Source: Rhodobacteraceae bacterium UBA6273
Lineage (GTDB): Bacteria; Pseudomonadota; Alphaproteobacteria; Rhodobacterales; Rhodobacteraceae
Assembly: GCA_002440625.1 (NCBI GenBank)
Contig: DJUV01000246.1
Coordinates: 1-16,386, forward strand
Direction: 5' to 3'
Length of the DNA stretch: 16,386 bases
Every line of letters begins with the position of its first letter. Position 1 is the stretch's first letter. Positions 7,498-14,675 of this stretch are shown here, in pieces. The notes beneath the pieces were generated by a model. That model did not search any database, was not told where the DNA came from, and saw only the letters and a program-made list of their open reading frames with translations. The position numbers and the translations under genes were made by a program.

Positions 7498-9048
7498 ATG
7501 CCGAAGGACGATCAGGGAAATCCGCGCATGAGCCGCCGCGAGGGGCGCAGCGAGCGCATCCGGGCGCGGACCGCCCGGCAGGAGCTTGCCGCGCCCTTCA
7601 CCATCCGCCGCATCGGCTTCGTCAGCCTGATCGACGAAGCGGCCGTCGCGATCATCGAGCGCAACGCCGACCGCATCCTTGATGAGATCGGCATGGAGTT
7701 CCGGGGCGATGCCGAAACGCTCGACCTTTTCCGCAAGCACGGCGCGCGGGTCGATGGCCAGCGCGTGCGCTTCGATCCCGGCTGGTGCCGCGACAAGATA
7801 AAGACCGCGCCGCGCATCTTCACCCAACACGCCCGCAACCCCGCCCGTTCCGTCCAGATCGGCGGCGAGGCGCAGGTCTATTGCCCAAGCTTCGGACCGC
7901 CGTTCGTCCATGACATGGAAAAGGGCCGCCGCTACGCCACCATTGGCGATTTTCAGGCGATCACGAAACTGCACCATAGCCTCGCCGCCGTGAACCATTC
8001 CGGTGGCGTGGTGGTGGAGCCGGTGGACCTTCCGGTCCCCGTCCGTCACCTTCATATGGCGCATGCGCACCTGACGCTGAACGACAAGCCCTTCATGGGC
8101 GCCGTCACCGCCCCCGAACGCGCCCGCGACACGATCGAGATGTGCAGGTTGGCGATGGGCGCAGATTTCGTCGACCAGAACTGCGTACTTTACTCGGTGG
8201 TCAACACCAACGCGCCCTTGGTCATGGATGAAACCATGCTCTGGGCGCTGAAGGAATATGCCAAGGCTGGCCAGTGCACGGTCGTTTCGCCCTTCGTCCT
8301 TGGCGGGGCGATGTCGCCCGTCTCCATCGCCGCGACCCTGGCGCAGGTGCTGGCGGAGGTCCTTGCCTCGGTCGCGCTCATCCAGTTGATCCGCCCCGGC
8401 GCGCCTGCCGCCTTCGGCACCTTCTTCTCGCCCATCTCGCTCAAGACCGGGGCGCCGACCTTCGGCACGCCGGAAGGCACCCAGTTCCAGATGTGCGCCA
8501 AGACGTTGGCCGACCGGCTCGGCCTGCCGTTCCATTCGGTCGGCGCCTTGACCGCCTCCAAGGTGCCCGACGCGCAGGCGGGCTATGAAAGCCAGGCGCA
8601 ACTCATGGGCGCGACGATGGCCGGGGTGAACTTCATCATCCACGCCACCGGCTGCCTCGAAGGGCTGCTGACCACCGGCTACGAGAAGATCGTCATGGAT
8701 GCCGACCGCTGCTCCGCCATGATGCGCTTCGTGCAGGGCGTCGATTTTTCCGAAGCCGCGCAGGCGATGGAAGCGTTTCAGGAGGTGCCGCCCGGCGGCC
8801 ACTTCCTTGGCGCCACCCATACGCGCGAAAACTTCGAGACCGCCTTCTGGATGGGCGAGATGTCCGACAACGGCACCTATGAGCAATGGAGCGCGGAGGG
8901 CGCGCTTTGGGAGCATGAGCGGGCGGCGCTTCGCGTGAAGAAGCTCCTGGCCGACTACCAGCAGCCGGCGATGGACGTGGCCATCCGCGACAGCCTTGAC
9001 GATTTCGTCGCCCGGCGGACACGCGAGATCGAGGGAGGAAAGCCATGA
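7498..9048 (+). CDS. Trimethylamine methyltransferase (MttB) superfamily protein, non-pyrrolysine type
   Basis: This 516-residue protein belongs to the MttB family of corrinoid-dependent methyltransferases, which move a methyl group from a quaternary or tertiary amine to a cobalamin protein. The length fits (MttB is about 495). Recognisable stretches include a basic N-terminal arm, YCPSFGPPFVHDMEKGRR, the glycine-rich core around GTFFSPISLKTGAPTFGTPE, and HATGCLEGLLTTGYEKIVMD. The frame is open throughout with no amber codon and ends in TGA, so it lacks the pyrrolysine of true MttB. Some non-pyrrolysine members, such as glycine betaine methyltransferase MtgB, act on glycine betaine or other quaternary amines. 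No corrinoid protein gene is in the window. The ATG at 7498 follows GGAAGGGG; an ATG 30 nt downstream is less likely. It overlaps the aminotransferase gene by 4 nt. The family is firm; the substrate is open. Confidence 0.88.
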   Translation: MPKDDQGNPRMSRREGRSERIRARTARQELAAPFTIRRIGFVSLIDEAAVAIIERNADRILDEIGMEFRGDAETLDLFRKHGARVDGQRVRFDPGWCRDKIKTAPRIFTQHARNPARSVQIGGEAQVYCPSFGPPFVHDMEKGRRYATIGDFQAITKLHHSLAAVNHSGGVVVEPVDLPVPVRHLHMAHAHLTLNDKPFMGAVTAPERARDTIEMCRLAMGADFVDQNCVLYSVVNTNAPLVMDETMLWALKEYAKAGQCTVVSPFVLGGAMSPVSIAATLAQVLAEVLASVALIQLIRPGAPAAFGTFFSPISLKTGAPTFGTPEGTQFQMCAKTLADRLGLPFHSVGALTASKVPDAQAGYESQAQLMGATMAGVNFIIHATGCLEGLLTTGYEKIVMDADRCSAMMRFVQGVDFSEAAQAMEAFQEVPPGGHFLGATHTRENFETAFWMGEMSDNGTYEQWSAEGALWEHERAALRVKKLLADYQQPAMDVAIRDSLDDFVARRTREIEGGKP

Positions 9049-10355
9049 CCCTGCCGGTCGACTGGAGCCTTGAGGGCACCGCCGCCCGCCGCGAGACCTA
9101 TTACGCGGCAAGCCAGAAGAAGTTCGTGCCGTTCAGGGAGCCGATGATCTTCCGCAGGGGCTCCATGCAGTATCTCTGGGATCAGGAGGGGCGGAAGTAC
9201 ACTGACCTTCTTGGCATGAATGTCTGCATCTCGGTCGGCCATTCGCATCCGGTGGTGGTGAAGGCCGCGCAGGAGCAGGCCGCTGAGCTGACCCATTGCA
9301 CGACGATGTTCTACCATCCCGTCCCGGCACATCTGGCCGAGGAACTGGCGGCGACGATGCCGAAGGGGCCAAAGGGCGATACCGAATGGGTGGTGCATTT
9401 CACCAATTCGGGGTCCGAGGCCATCGACCTCGCCATGGTCATGGCCCGAGCCTATACCGGCAACCTCGACCTGCTCGCGCTGAGGAATGCCTATCACGGG
9501 CCAACCTCGGCGGCACAGTCACTGACCGGGATCGCGGGCTTCCGCCATCCGGGGATGCCGGGCAACGTCGCCTTCGTGGCCGATCCGAACCAGTATCGCG
9601 GCGTCTTCGGCGCCGGCGTGGAGCCCTATCTCGATGACATCGACCGCACCATCGGCTGCGCGACGACGGGCAAGGTCGCGGGGATCTTCGTGGAATCCGT
9701 GCAGGGCTATGGCGGCATCATCGAAATGCCACCCGGCTACATGTCAGGCGCGGCCGAACGGGTGCGTGCGGCGGGCGGGCTCTATATCGCCGACGAGGTG
9801 CAATCGGGCTTTGGCCGCACCGGCGACCATATGTGGGGGTTCGAGGCGGACGGCGTGATCCCCGACATCGTGGTGATGGCCAAGGGCATCGGCAACGGCT
9901 TCCCCCTTGGTGCGGTCGTGGCGCAAAGGCGCATCGCCCAGCCGATGGCGGAAAAGTTCATGTTCCACACCTACGGCGCCAATCCGACAAGCTGCGCCGC
10001 CGGCCGGGCCGTCCTGCAGGTGCTGCGGGAGGAGCGGTTGCAGGAAAACGCCAGGAAGGTTGGTGCCGCATTGCTGACGCGGCTCAATGACCTGAAGCAG
10101 CGCCACACGGTCATCGGCGATGTGCGCGGGCGCGGCCTGATGCTCGCCATCGAGATGGTGAAGGACCGGAAGTCGAAGGAACCCGACCCCGACACCACCG
10201 CCGCCGTCTTCGAACGCTGCCGCGACAGCGGGCTGATCCTGTCGAAATCCGGCCCGCACCGGTCCACGCTGCGGATGGTGCCGCCGCTCTGCCTGTCGCT
10301 CGCCGATGTGGATCAGGTCGCCGAGGGGCTGGACCGGGCCTTTGCCGCGGGCTGA
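9045..10355 (+). CDS. Class III PLP-dependent aminotransferase, AGXT2-like
   Basis: This is a fold-type I aminotransferase of 436 residues, normal for class III. It shows NSGSEA (121-126) for the PLP phosphate, ESVQG (217-221), IADEVQSGFGRTG (248-260) with D250 facing the PLP ring nitrogen, and VMAKGIGNGFPLGAV, where K280 forms the Schiff base. The stretch around residues 248-290 closely resembles eukaryotic alanine-glyoxylate aminotransferase 2, an enzyme that also uses beta-aminoisobutyrate and dimethylarginines; 2,2-dialkylglycine decarboxylase and omega-amino acid transaminases are related alternatives. The ATG overlaps the MttB-like stop codon by 4 nt and has a strong GGAGGA ribosome site (9034-9039), so the two are probably made together. 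The aminotransferase role is firm; the amino donor is inference. Confidence 0.92.
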   Translation: MTLPVDWSLEGTAARRETYYAASQKKFVPFREPMIFRRGSMQYLWDQEGRKYTDLLGMNVCISVGHSHPVVVKAAQEQAAELTHCTTMFYHPVPAHLAEELAATMPKGPKGDTEWVVHFTNSGSEAIDLAMVMARAYTGNLDLLALRNAYHGPTSAAQSLTGIAGFRHPGMPGNVAFVADPNQYRGVFGAGVEPYLDDIDRTIGCATTGKVAGIFVESVQGYGGIIEMPPGYMSGAAERVRAAGGLYIADEVQSGFGRTGDHMWGFEADGVIPDIVVMAKGIGNGFPLGAVVAQRRIAQPMAEKFMFHTYGANPTSCAAGRAVLQVLREERLQENARKVGAALLTRLNDLKQRHTVIGDVRGRGLMLAIEMVKDRKSKEPDPDTTAAVFERCRDSGLILSKSGPHRSTLRMVPPLCLSLADVDQVAEGLDRAFAAG

Positions 10356-10380
10356 GAGCGGCCCGACGCAGCCTGTTCCG

Positions 10381-10434
10381 GGGCCGCGCGCCAACAGACC
10401 GACCGGATAGCAGCAATCCGGCCCTTGGCGGCCC
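10381..10434 (+). other. Structured intergenic element: two-tier stem-loop
   Basis: The 133-nt gap after the aminotransferase gene contains a nested stem-loop. The outer stem GGGCCGC (10381-10387) pairs with GCGGCCC (10428-10434). After a small bulge, CAA (10392-10394) pairs with TTG (10425-10427). The inner hairpin is CCGGAT (10403-10408) with ATCCGG (10416-10421) around a 7-nt loop. No T run follows, so it is not a standard terminator. It could be a processing or mRNA-stabilising structure between cistrons. Function is not known. Confidence 0.4.
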
Positions 10435-10488
10435 GGCCGGAAAATGCTTCACAAAGGATCAGCCAGCAACCGCGCCTGAGGAGCGACC

Positions 10489-11517
10489 ATGACCTGGACC
10501 ATGCCCGCCGAAACCGCCCCGCAGGATCGGATATGGATGGCCTTCCCGCGCGAGGGCGCCACGCTCGGCGCCGGCAGCGCTGAGCGCGAGGCCGGCTATG
10601 CCGCCTGGACCGCCGCCGCCCATGCCATTGCCGCGTTCGAGGCGGTGACGATGATCGTCGACCCGTCAGAGACGGCCCGCGCCCGCCGGATGCTCGGCGC
10701 CGGGATCGAGATCGTGGAGCGGGTCATTGACGACTTCTGGCTAAGGGATTCCGGCCCGACCTTCGTCCAAGCGGCAGACGGGACGCTCGCGGCGGTGGAC
10801 TGGATCTTTAACGGCTGGGGCGGTGCGGCCTGGACGGATGCGAAGAACGACCGGGGGCTCGCAGGGTTCATCGCCGGGCTGGTCGGCGCGCCGGTGGTGT
10901 CATCGCTTCTCGTCAACGAGGGCGGCGGCATCCATGTCGATGGCGAAGGCACCATCCTTTTGACCGAGACCGTCCAGCTTGATCCCGGCCGCAACCCCCA
11001 TGCCGACAAGGCGCGGGTGGAAGCGGAAATGGCCCGCACCCTCGGCACGTCGAAGGCGATCTGGCTGCCGCGCGGCCTCGCGCGGGACTATGAGACCTTC
11101 GGCACCCGTGGCCATGTCGACATCGTCGCTACCTTCGCCGCCCCCGGCAAGATCCTGTTGCACGACCAGACCGACCCCGGCCATCCCGACCACGCGACCA
11201 TGCGCGAGGCCCGCGCGATCCTTGCGGAAGCCACGGATGCCAGGGGGCGAAAGCCCGAGATCATCGCCCTCCCCGCCCCGGCGACCCTGCGCGATGCGGA
11301 GGGTTTCGTGGACTGGAGCTATATCAACCATCTCGTGGTGAACGGTGGCGTCATCGCCTGTGGCTTCGGCGAGGATAAGGCCGACGCCAGGGCGCGCGAC
11401 ATCCTCGCCGAAGCCTATCCGGGGCGGCGCGTCGTCTCCGTCGATGCGCGTGAGCTTTTCGCGCGGGGTGGCGGCGTCCATTGCATCACCCAGCAGCAGC
11501 CGAAGGTGCTGCGGTGA
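10489..11517 (+). CDS. Agmatine deiminase / peptidylarginine deiminase family protein
   Basis: This 342-residue member of the guanidine-modifying (PAD_porph, PF04371) family hydrolyses or transfers guanidino or amidino groups through a cysteine. It shows DDFWLRDSGPTFV (81-93) with D87, FNGWGG (107-112), NEGGGIHVDGEGT (143-155), GHVD (208-211) with H209 and D211, and the C-terminal GGGVHCITQQQP with catalytic C332. All core catalytic residues are present. Several positions differ from textbook agmatine deiminases: the family's T-D/N-GH-x-DN is TRGHVDI here (R207, I212), and GGGNIHC is RGGGVHC. The substrate may therefore not be agmatine. A GAGGAG site 5 nt before the ATG supports the start. 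It lies 133 nt after the aminotransferase and overlaps the amidase by 4 nt. The family is firm; the substrate is open. Confidence 0.87.
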   Translation: MTWTMPAETAPQDRIWMAFPREGATLGAGSAEREAGYAAWTAAAHAIAAFEAVTMIVDPSETARARRMLGAGIEIVERVIDDFWLRDSGPTFVQAADGTLAAVDWIFNGWGGAAWTDAKNDRGLAGFIAGLVGAPVVSSLLVNEGGGIHVDGEGTILLTETVQLDPGRNPHADKARVEAEMARTLGTSKAIWLPRGLARDYETFGTRGHVDIVATFAAPGKILLHDQTDPGHPDHATMREARAILAEATDARGRKPEIIALPAPATLRDAEGFVDWSYINHLVVNGGVIACGFGEDKADARARDILAEAYPGRRVVSVDARELFARGGGVHCITQQQPKVLR

Positions 11518-13247
11518 GGGTGGTCGAGGCCTCCATCGCCGATCTGCGCCGGGCGCTTGAGAAGGGGCGCGCCACAAGCCTTGACCTCGTCACCGCCTAT
11601 ATGGCGCGGATCGAACGCTATGACAGCGCCGGCCCGGTGCTGAACGCCGTTCCCGTCCTCAACCCGGCAATGTTTGACGAGGCCCGCGCCTCGGATGCGC
11701 GGCGGGCGCGGGGCGAAGTCTTGGGGCCGCTCGACGGCATCCCCTATACAGCGAAGGACAGCTACAAGGTGCGCGGGCTGACGGTGGCGGCAGGCTCCCC
11801 GGCCTTCGCCGATCTGATTGCCGGCGACGACGCCTTTGCCATTTCGCGGCTCAGGGCGGCGGGCGCCGTGCTGATCGGGCTCACCAACATGCCGCCGATG
11901 GCCAATGGCGGCATGCAGCGCGGACTCTATGGCCGGGCGGAAAGCCCCTACAACGCCGACTTTCTGACGGCGGCCTTTGCTTCGGGGTCGTCGAACGGTT
12001 CGGGCACCGCGACTGCGGCGAGCTTCGCGGCCTTTGGTCTTGGTGAGGAAACCTGGTCCTCCGGCCGGGCGCCGGCTGCACTCAACGGGCTTTGCGCCTA
12101 TACGCCGAGCCGGGGGGTAATTTCGGTCAGGGGCAACTGGCCGCTGGTTCCGACGATGGATGTGGTGGTGCCGCATACCCGCAGCATGGCAGACATGCTG
12201 GAGCTTCTCGACGCGATCGTCGCCGACGATCCCGATACGCGCGGCGATCTCTGGCGGAGCCAGCCCTGGGTGCCGATGCCGAAGGCGTCGGACCATCGCC
12301 CCGCCTCATACCCGGCGCTGGCGGACGGCGCGAGCCTGAAGGGCAAGCGGTTCGCCATCCCCGCCATGTATATCAACGCCGACCCCGAGGCCGGAACGGC
12401 CACCGATCCCGGCATTGGCGGCCCGACCGGCCAACGCATCCAAACCCGCGCCTCGGTCCTGGCGCTCTGGGAGGCCGCCCGCGCGGCGATGGAGGCGGCG
12501 GGGGCAGAGGTGATCGTCACCGATTTCCCGGTGGTGTCGAACTATGAGGGCGACCGCCCCGGCGCACCGAAGATCGGGACGCGCGGTCTGGTCAGTCAGG
12601 AGTATCTCAGGCGCGAGATCGTCGATCTCTCGGTCTGGTCGTGGGACGATTTCCTGCGCGCCAACGGCGATCCGGCGTTGAACCGGCTCACAGATGTCGA
12701 TGGAACGCGCATCAACCCCGCCCCGCCCGGTGCGCTGCCCCACCGCTACATCGGCTTTGACGACGATATCGCACATTATCCCGCCCACGCCCGCGCCCAT
12801 CCGGTAACCGATTTCCGCGAGATACTGCATCTCGCCGAGGGCTTCCGGGGGCTTGAGGCAACGCGAAAGGCCGACCTTGAGGACTGGATGGACCGCCTCG
12901 GCCTTGATGCGGTAGTCTTTCCCGCGCTCGCCGATGTCGGCCCCGCCGATGCCGATGTGAACCCCACCTCCGCCGATATCGCCTGGCGCAATGGCACCTG
13001 GGTGGCGAACGGCAATCTCGCGATCCGCCATCTCGGCATCCCGACCGTGACGGTTCCCATGGGGATCATGGCCGATACCAGAATGCCCGCCGGGCTCACC
13101 TTCGCCGGACGCGCCTGGGACGATACGTCGCTTCTCAGGCTCGCCACTGCATTCGAGGCGACCGGACGCTACCGCAGCCCCCCGCCGCGCACACCGGAAA
13201 TCGCGGCACCCGGCACGCAGGATTTTTTGGCCATTCGTCCGGCGTGA
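11514..13247 (+). CDS. Amidase-signature family hydrolase (GTG start)
   Basis: This amidase-signature enzyme (577 residues from the GTG) hydrolyses a carboxamide or similar C-N bond. The Ser-cisSer-Lys triad can be placed: K81 in GIPYTAKDSYKVRG, S159 in SGSSNGSG, and nucleophile S183 in GEETWSSGRAPA, with the usual 24-residue gap between the serines. The motif differs from the common GTDTGGSIRIPA, so this is a divergent subgroup. I place the start at GTG 11514, overlapping the TGA of the deiminase gene (GTGA), with GAAGGTG 5 nt upstream. The in-frame ATG at 11481 would overlap the deiminase by 37 nt and has no good ribosome site. A cytoplasmic location is likely, as no signal peptide is seen. 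Its coupling to the deiminase suggests consecutive steps on a nitrogen compound, for example release of ammonia from an amide or carbamoyl product. The substrate is unknown. Confidence 0.88.
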   Translation: MRVVEASIADLRRALEKGRATSLDLVTAYMARIERYDSAGPVLNAVPVLNPAMFDEARASDARRARGEVLGPLDGIPYTAKDSYKVRGLTVAAGSPAFADLIAGDDAFAISRLRAAGAVLIGLTNMPPMANGGMQRGLYGRAESPYNADFLTAAFASGSSNGSGTATAASFAAFGLGEETWSSGRAPAALNGLCAYTPSRGVISVRGNWPLVPTMDVVVPHTRSMADMLELLDAIVADDPDTRGDLWRSQPWVPMPKASDHRPASYPALADGASLKGKRFAIPAMYINADPEAGTATDPGIGGPTGQRIQTRASVLALWEAARAAMEAAGAEVIVTDFPVVSNYEGDRPGAPKIGTRGLVSQEYLRREIVDLSVWSWDDFLRANGDPALNRLTDVDGTRINPAPPGALPHRYIGFDDDIAHYPAHARAHPVTDFREILHLAEGFRGLEATRKADLEDWMDRLGLDAVVFPALADVGPADADVNPTSADIAWRNGTWVANGNLAIRHLGIPTVTVPMGIMADTRMPAGLTFAGRAWDDTSLLRLATAFEATGRYRSPPPRTPEIAAPGTQDFLAIRPA

Positions 13248-13248
13248 T

Positions 13249-13274
13249 CGGCGACCCGAATTGTCGCTGCTTTT
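13249..13274 (+). terminator. Intrinsic terminator-like hairpin after the amidase gene
   Basis: Directly after the amidase stop codon, CGGCGAC (13249-13255) pairs with GTCGCTG (13263-13269), including one G-U pair. The stem is 7 bp with a 7-nt loop, followed by CTTTTG. The T run is short, but the position is right for the end of the four-gene operon. Confidence 0.5.
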
Positions 13275-13353
13275 GTGATGGACTGACGGAAGCCTCACGC
13301 AGGCGTGGTCATATCGGAGCATTGGATGAAGGATTGATCTGGAGCGTGACGCC

Positions 13354-14133
13354 ATGGATGGCAGCAATTTTCCCGCAGGGCGCCCGCTTGCTCCGCTCTG
13401 CACCGGCACCGGCATCGGCATCGGCAAGGTAGAGATGCCCGGCGATCACCCATCGGGCCGCAGCATGCCCGACATCGGCCTGGGTCCGGTCGGCACGGGC
13501 AGTTCTGGCCATTCCGCCGCCCCGATCCTCATCAGCCGGCAAGCGTCCATGCGCCGGCTGGTCGCGGTCTTTGCATCGGACGTTTTCGGCTTTGCGTCGC
13601 TTCTTGCCCAAGACCAGGACGGAACCCTCGCCAATCTCGGACGGGACCGGCGCGACCGCATAGAACCCGCAATCCATGACCATGGCGGACATATCGTGAA
13701 GTGCATCGGCGACGGAATGCTGGTGGTGTTCGAATCTGTCCTCGATGCGGTCGAATGCGCCCTCGACATCCAGAACTCGCAGCGCGGCTGCGCCGTTTCG
13801 ATGCCGCTTCGGATTGGGATCAACCTTTGCGACGCCATTCTTGAGGGTGACGACATCTACGGCCACGGCGTCAACATCGCCTTCCGCGTCGAAGGTCTCG
13901 CACCTCCCGGCGGCATCTGCATCACGGCACCGGTGCATGAGACCGTCACCAGCCAGATCCACGCGGCCTTCAGCGACGCCGGGGAACAGAGCCTGAAGAA
14001 CATCAACCGCTCGGTCCACGTCTTTGTCTGGTCTCAGGTCGGCGCCCCCGTCGAGGATGAGGTACAGCAGGAGTCACGCTCCGCGGGCGGAGCAACCCGC
14101 GAGGCGGCGTGGTTGGACAGCAAGACGAACTGA
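13354..14133 (+). CDS. Stand-alone class III adenylate/guanylate cyclase
   Basis: This 259-residue protein has one recognisable domain, a class III nucleotide cyclase at about residues 66-240. The catalytic set looks complete: metal-binding D76 (AVFASDVFGF) and D120 (KCIGDGML), K116 and D167 (EGDDIYG) at the purine-selecting positions, and N174 and R178 (GVNIAFRVEG) for the transition state. The Lys/Asp pair favours ATP and cAMP. Rhizobial and rhodobacterial relatives often carry TPR or transport domains, but none is present here. The first 65 residues are glycine-rich with no known domain. The ATG at 13354 has GGAG 9 nt upstream; M66 at 13549 begins exactly at the domain but has no ribosome site, so it is the alternative. 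The terminator-like hairpin upstream suggests a separate transcript. The regulatory link to the neighbouring catabolic genes is unknown. Confidence 0.85.
   Translation: MDGSNFPAGRPLAPLCTGTGIGIGKVEMPGDHPSGRSMPDIGLGPVGTGSSGHSAAPILISRQASMRRLVAVFASDVFGFASLLAQDQDGTLANLGRDRRDRIEPAIHDHGGHIVKCIGDGMLVVFESVLDAVECALDIQNSQRGCAVSMPLRIGINLCDAILEGDDIYGHGVNIAFRVEGLAPPGGICITAPVHETVTSQIHAAFSDAGEQSLKNINRSVHVFVWSQVGAPVEDEVQQESRSAGGATREAAWLDSKTN
13401..13424 (+). repeat. Hexamer tandem repeat (four CAYCGG units)
   Basis: Two CACCGG units are followed by two CATCGG units. They encode the TGTGIGIG stretch of the cyclase N-terminal arm. Gain or loss of a unit keeps the frame and would add or remove two residues. 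Confidence 0.7.
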
Positions 14134-14175
14134 CGACGGTGCGGGGGAGCTGGCGTACCCCTGGCCGCGCCGCGT

Positions 14176-14478
14176 TCAGCACTTCGCCCGCCTGAGGAAC
14201 GGCAATCCGGCAAGCACCAGCGTGTCGAAGGCGATGCCGGCAAGAAGCGCCAGACGGCGGATAGCGGTCCGGTGGCCGGCGGACGCCCGGTAGCCCGGGC
14301 CGCAACGCTCCCCGGCGCCGGCGGGAGGCTTTTTCACCGGCGCGCCGATTGCGGGGTCTATCACCAGTTTCTCCGCCCCGCGATCGCCGCAGAGCACGAC
14401 CGCCAGCCCCTCGTCCGCTGTCCGCAAGAGCAATTCCGCTGCCGGCAGAAACGCAGGCACAAGAAAGGGCAAGAGCAT
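14176..14478 (-). CDS. Possible small hydrophobic protein (doubtful)
   Basis: This is a 100-residue open frame in the 542-nt gap between the cyclase and the third flavoprotein. It has a hydrophobic N-terminus (MLLPFLVPAFLPAAELLL), a polar middle rich in Gly, Pro and charged residues, and a second hydrophobic segment (LALLAGIAFDTLVLAGLPF) followed by RRAKC. By my hand count about 80% of third codon positions are G or C, with second positions near half, which is the coding pattern of this genome. Against it, no clear ribosome site is seen, a stop lies three codons before the ATG, I recognise no family, and a plus-strand terminator-like hairpin lies inside it. If real, it would be a membrane or exported peptide convergent with the cyclase gene. 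Confidence 0.3.
   Translation of the reverse strand: MLLPFLVPAFLPAAELLLRTADEGLAVVLCGDRGAEKLVIDPAIGAPVKKPPAGAGERCGPGYRASAGHRTAIRRLALLAGIAFDTLVLAGLPFLRRAKC
14308..14334 (+). terminator. Terminator-like hairpin, possibly ending the cyclase transcript
   Basis: CTCCC (14308-14312) pairs with GGGAG (14323-14327). The GC-rich interior can pair by two more base pairs, and GC plus five T residues (14330-14334) follow. This fits a rho-independent terminator for plus-strand transcription, but it lies 175 nt past the cyclase stop codon and inside the doubtful minus-strand frame at 14176-14478. Confidence 0.35.
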
Positions 14479-14581
14479 CGTCCACTACGCGAACCAGCCG
14501 AGGCGGCCGCCGATCTTCGACATCCGGGCCGGCGCCATCTTCCGCCTCGCGCGCGGTCAGGTTCGCCGATGTCGCATTCCA

Positions 14582-14648
14582 TGTCGTTTTTCGATGCCGA
14601 CAGGTCGGGCTGACCTTCCCGCATTGCTGCCGCTCTGTCAGATAGAAT
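14582..14648 (+). promoter_or_regulatory. Possible activator site and -10 element for the third flavoprotein
   Basis: TGTCG-N11-CGACA (14582-14602) is a perfect 5-bp interrupted palindrome. TAGAAT (14643-14648) matches the -10 consensus at five of six bases but has no good -35. The palindrome would lie about 50 to 75 nt upstream of the predicted transcript start, where an activator usually binds. The rest of 14479-14675 shows nothing I can assign. Confidence 0.3.
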
Positions 14649-14675
14649 GCGGACACGAATGCGAGGAGTCGGCCG

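Noticed and set aside
7498..9048. Pyrrolysine-containing MttB
   Set aside because: No in-frame TAG occurs and the gene ends in TGA, so read-through decoding is not needed.
7468..9111. Minus-strand open frame of 547 codons
   Set aside because: It is antisense to the MttB-like gene and shows no recognisable domain; the plus-strand frame has clear family motifs.
12306..13427. Minus-strand frame spanning the amidase end and the gap before the cyclase
   Set aside because: It is mostly antisense to the amidase gene and its upstream part has no ribosome site or domain.
14143..14161. G-run/C-run pair just after the cyclase stop codon as a terminator
   Set aside because: It has a four-base-pair stem with a 10-nt loop and no T run.
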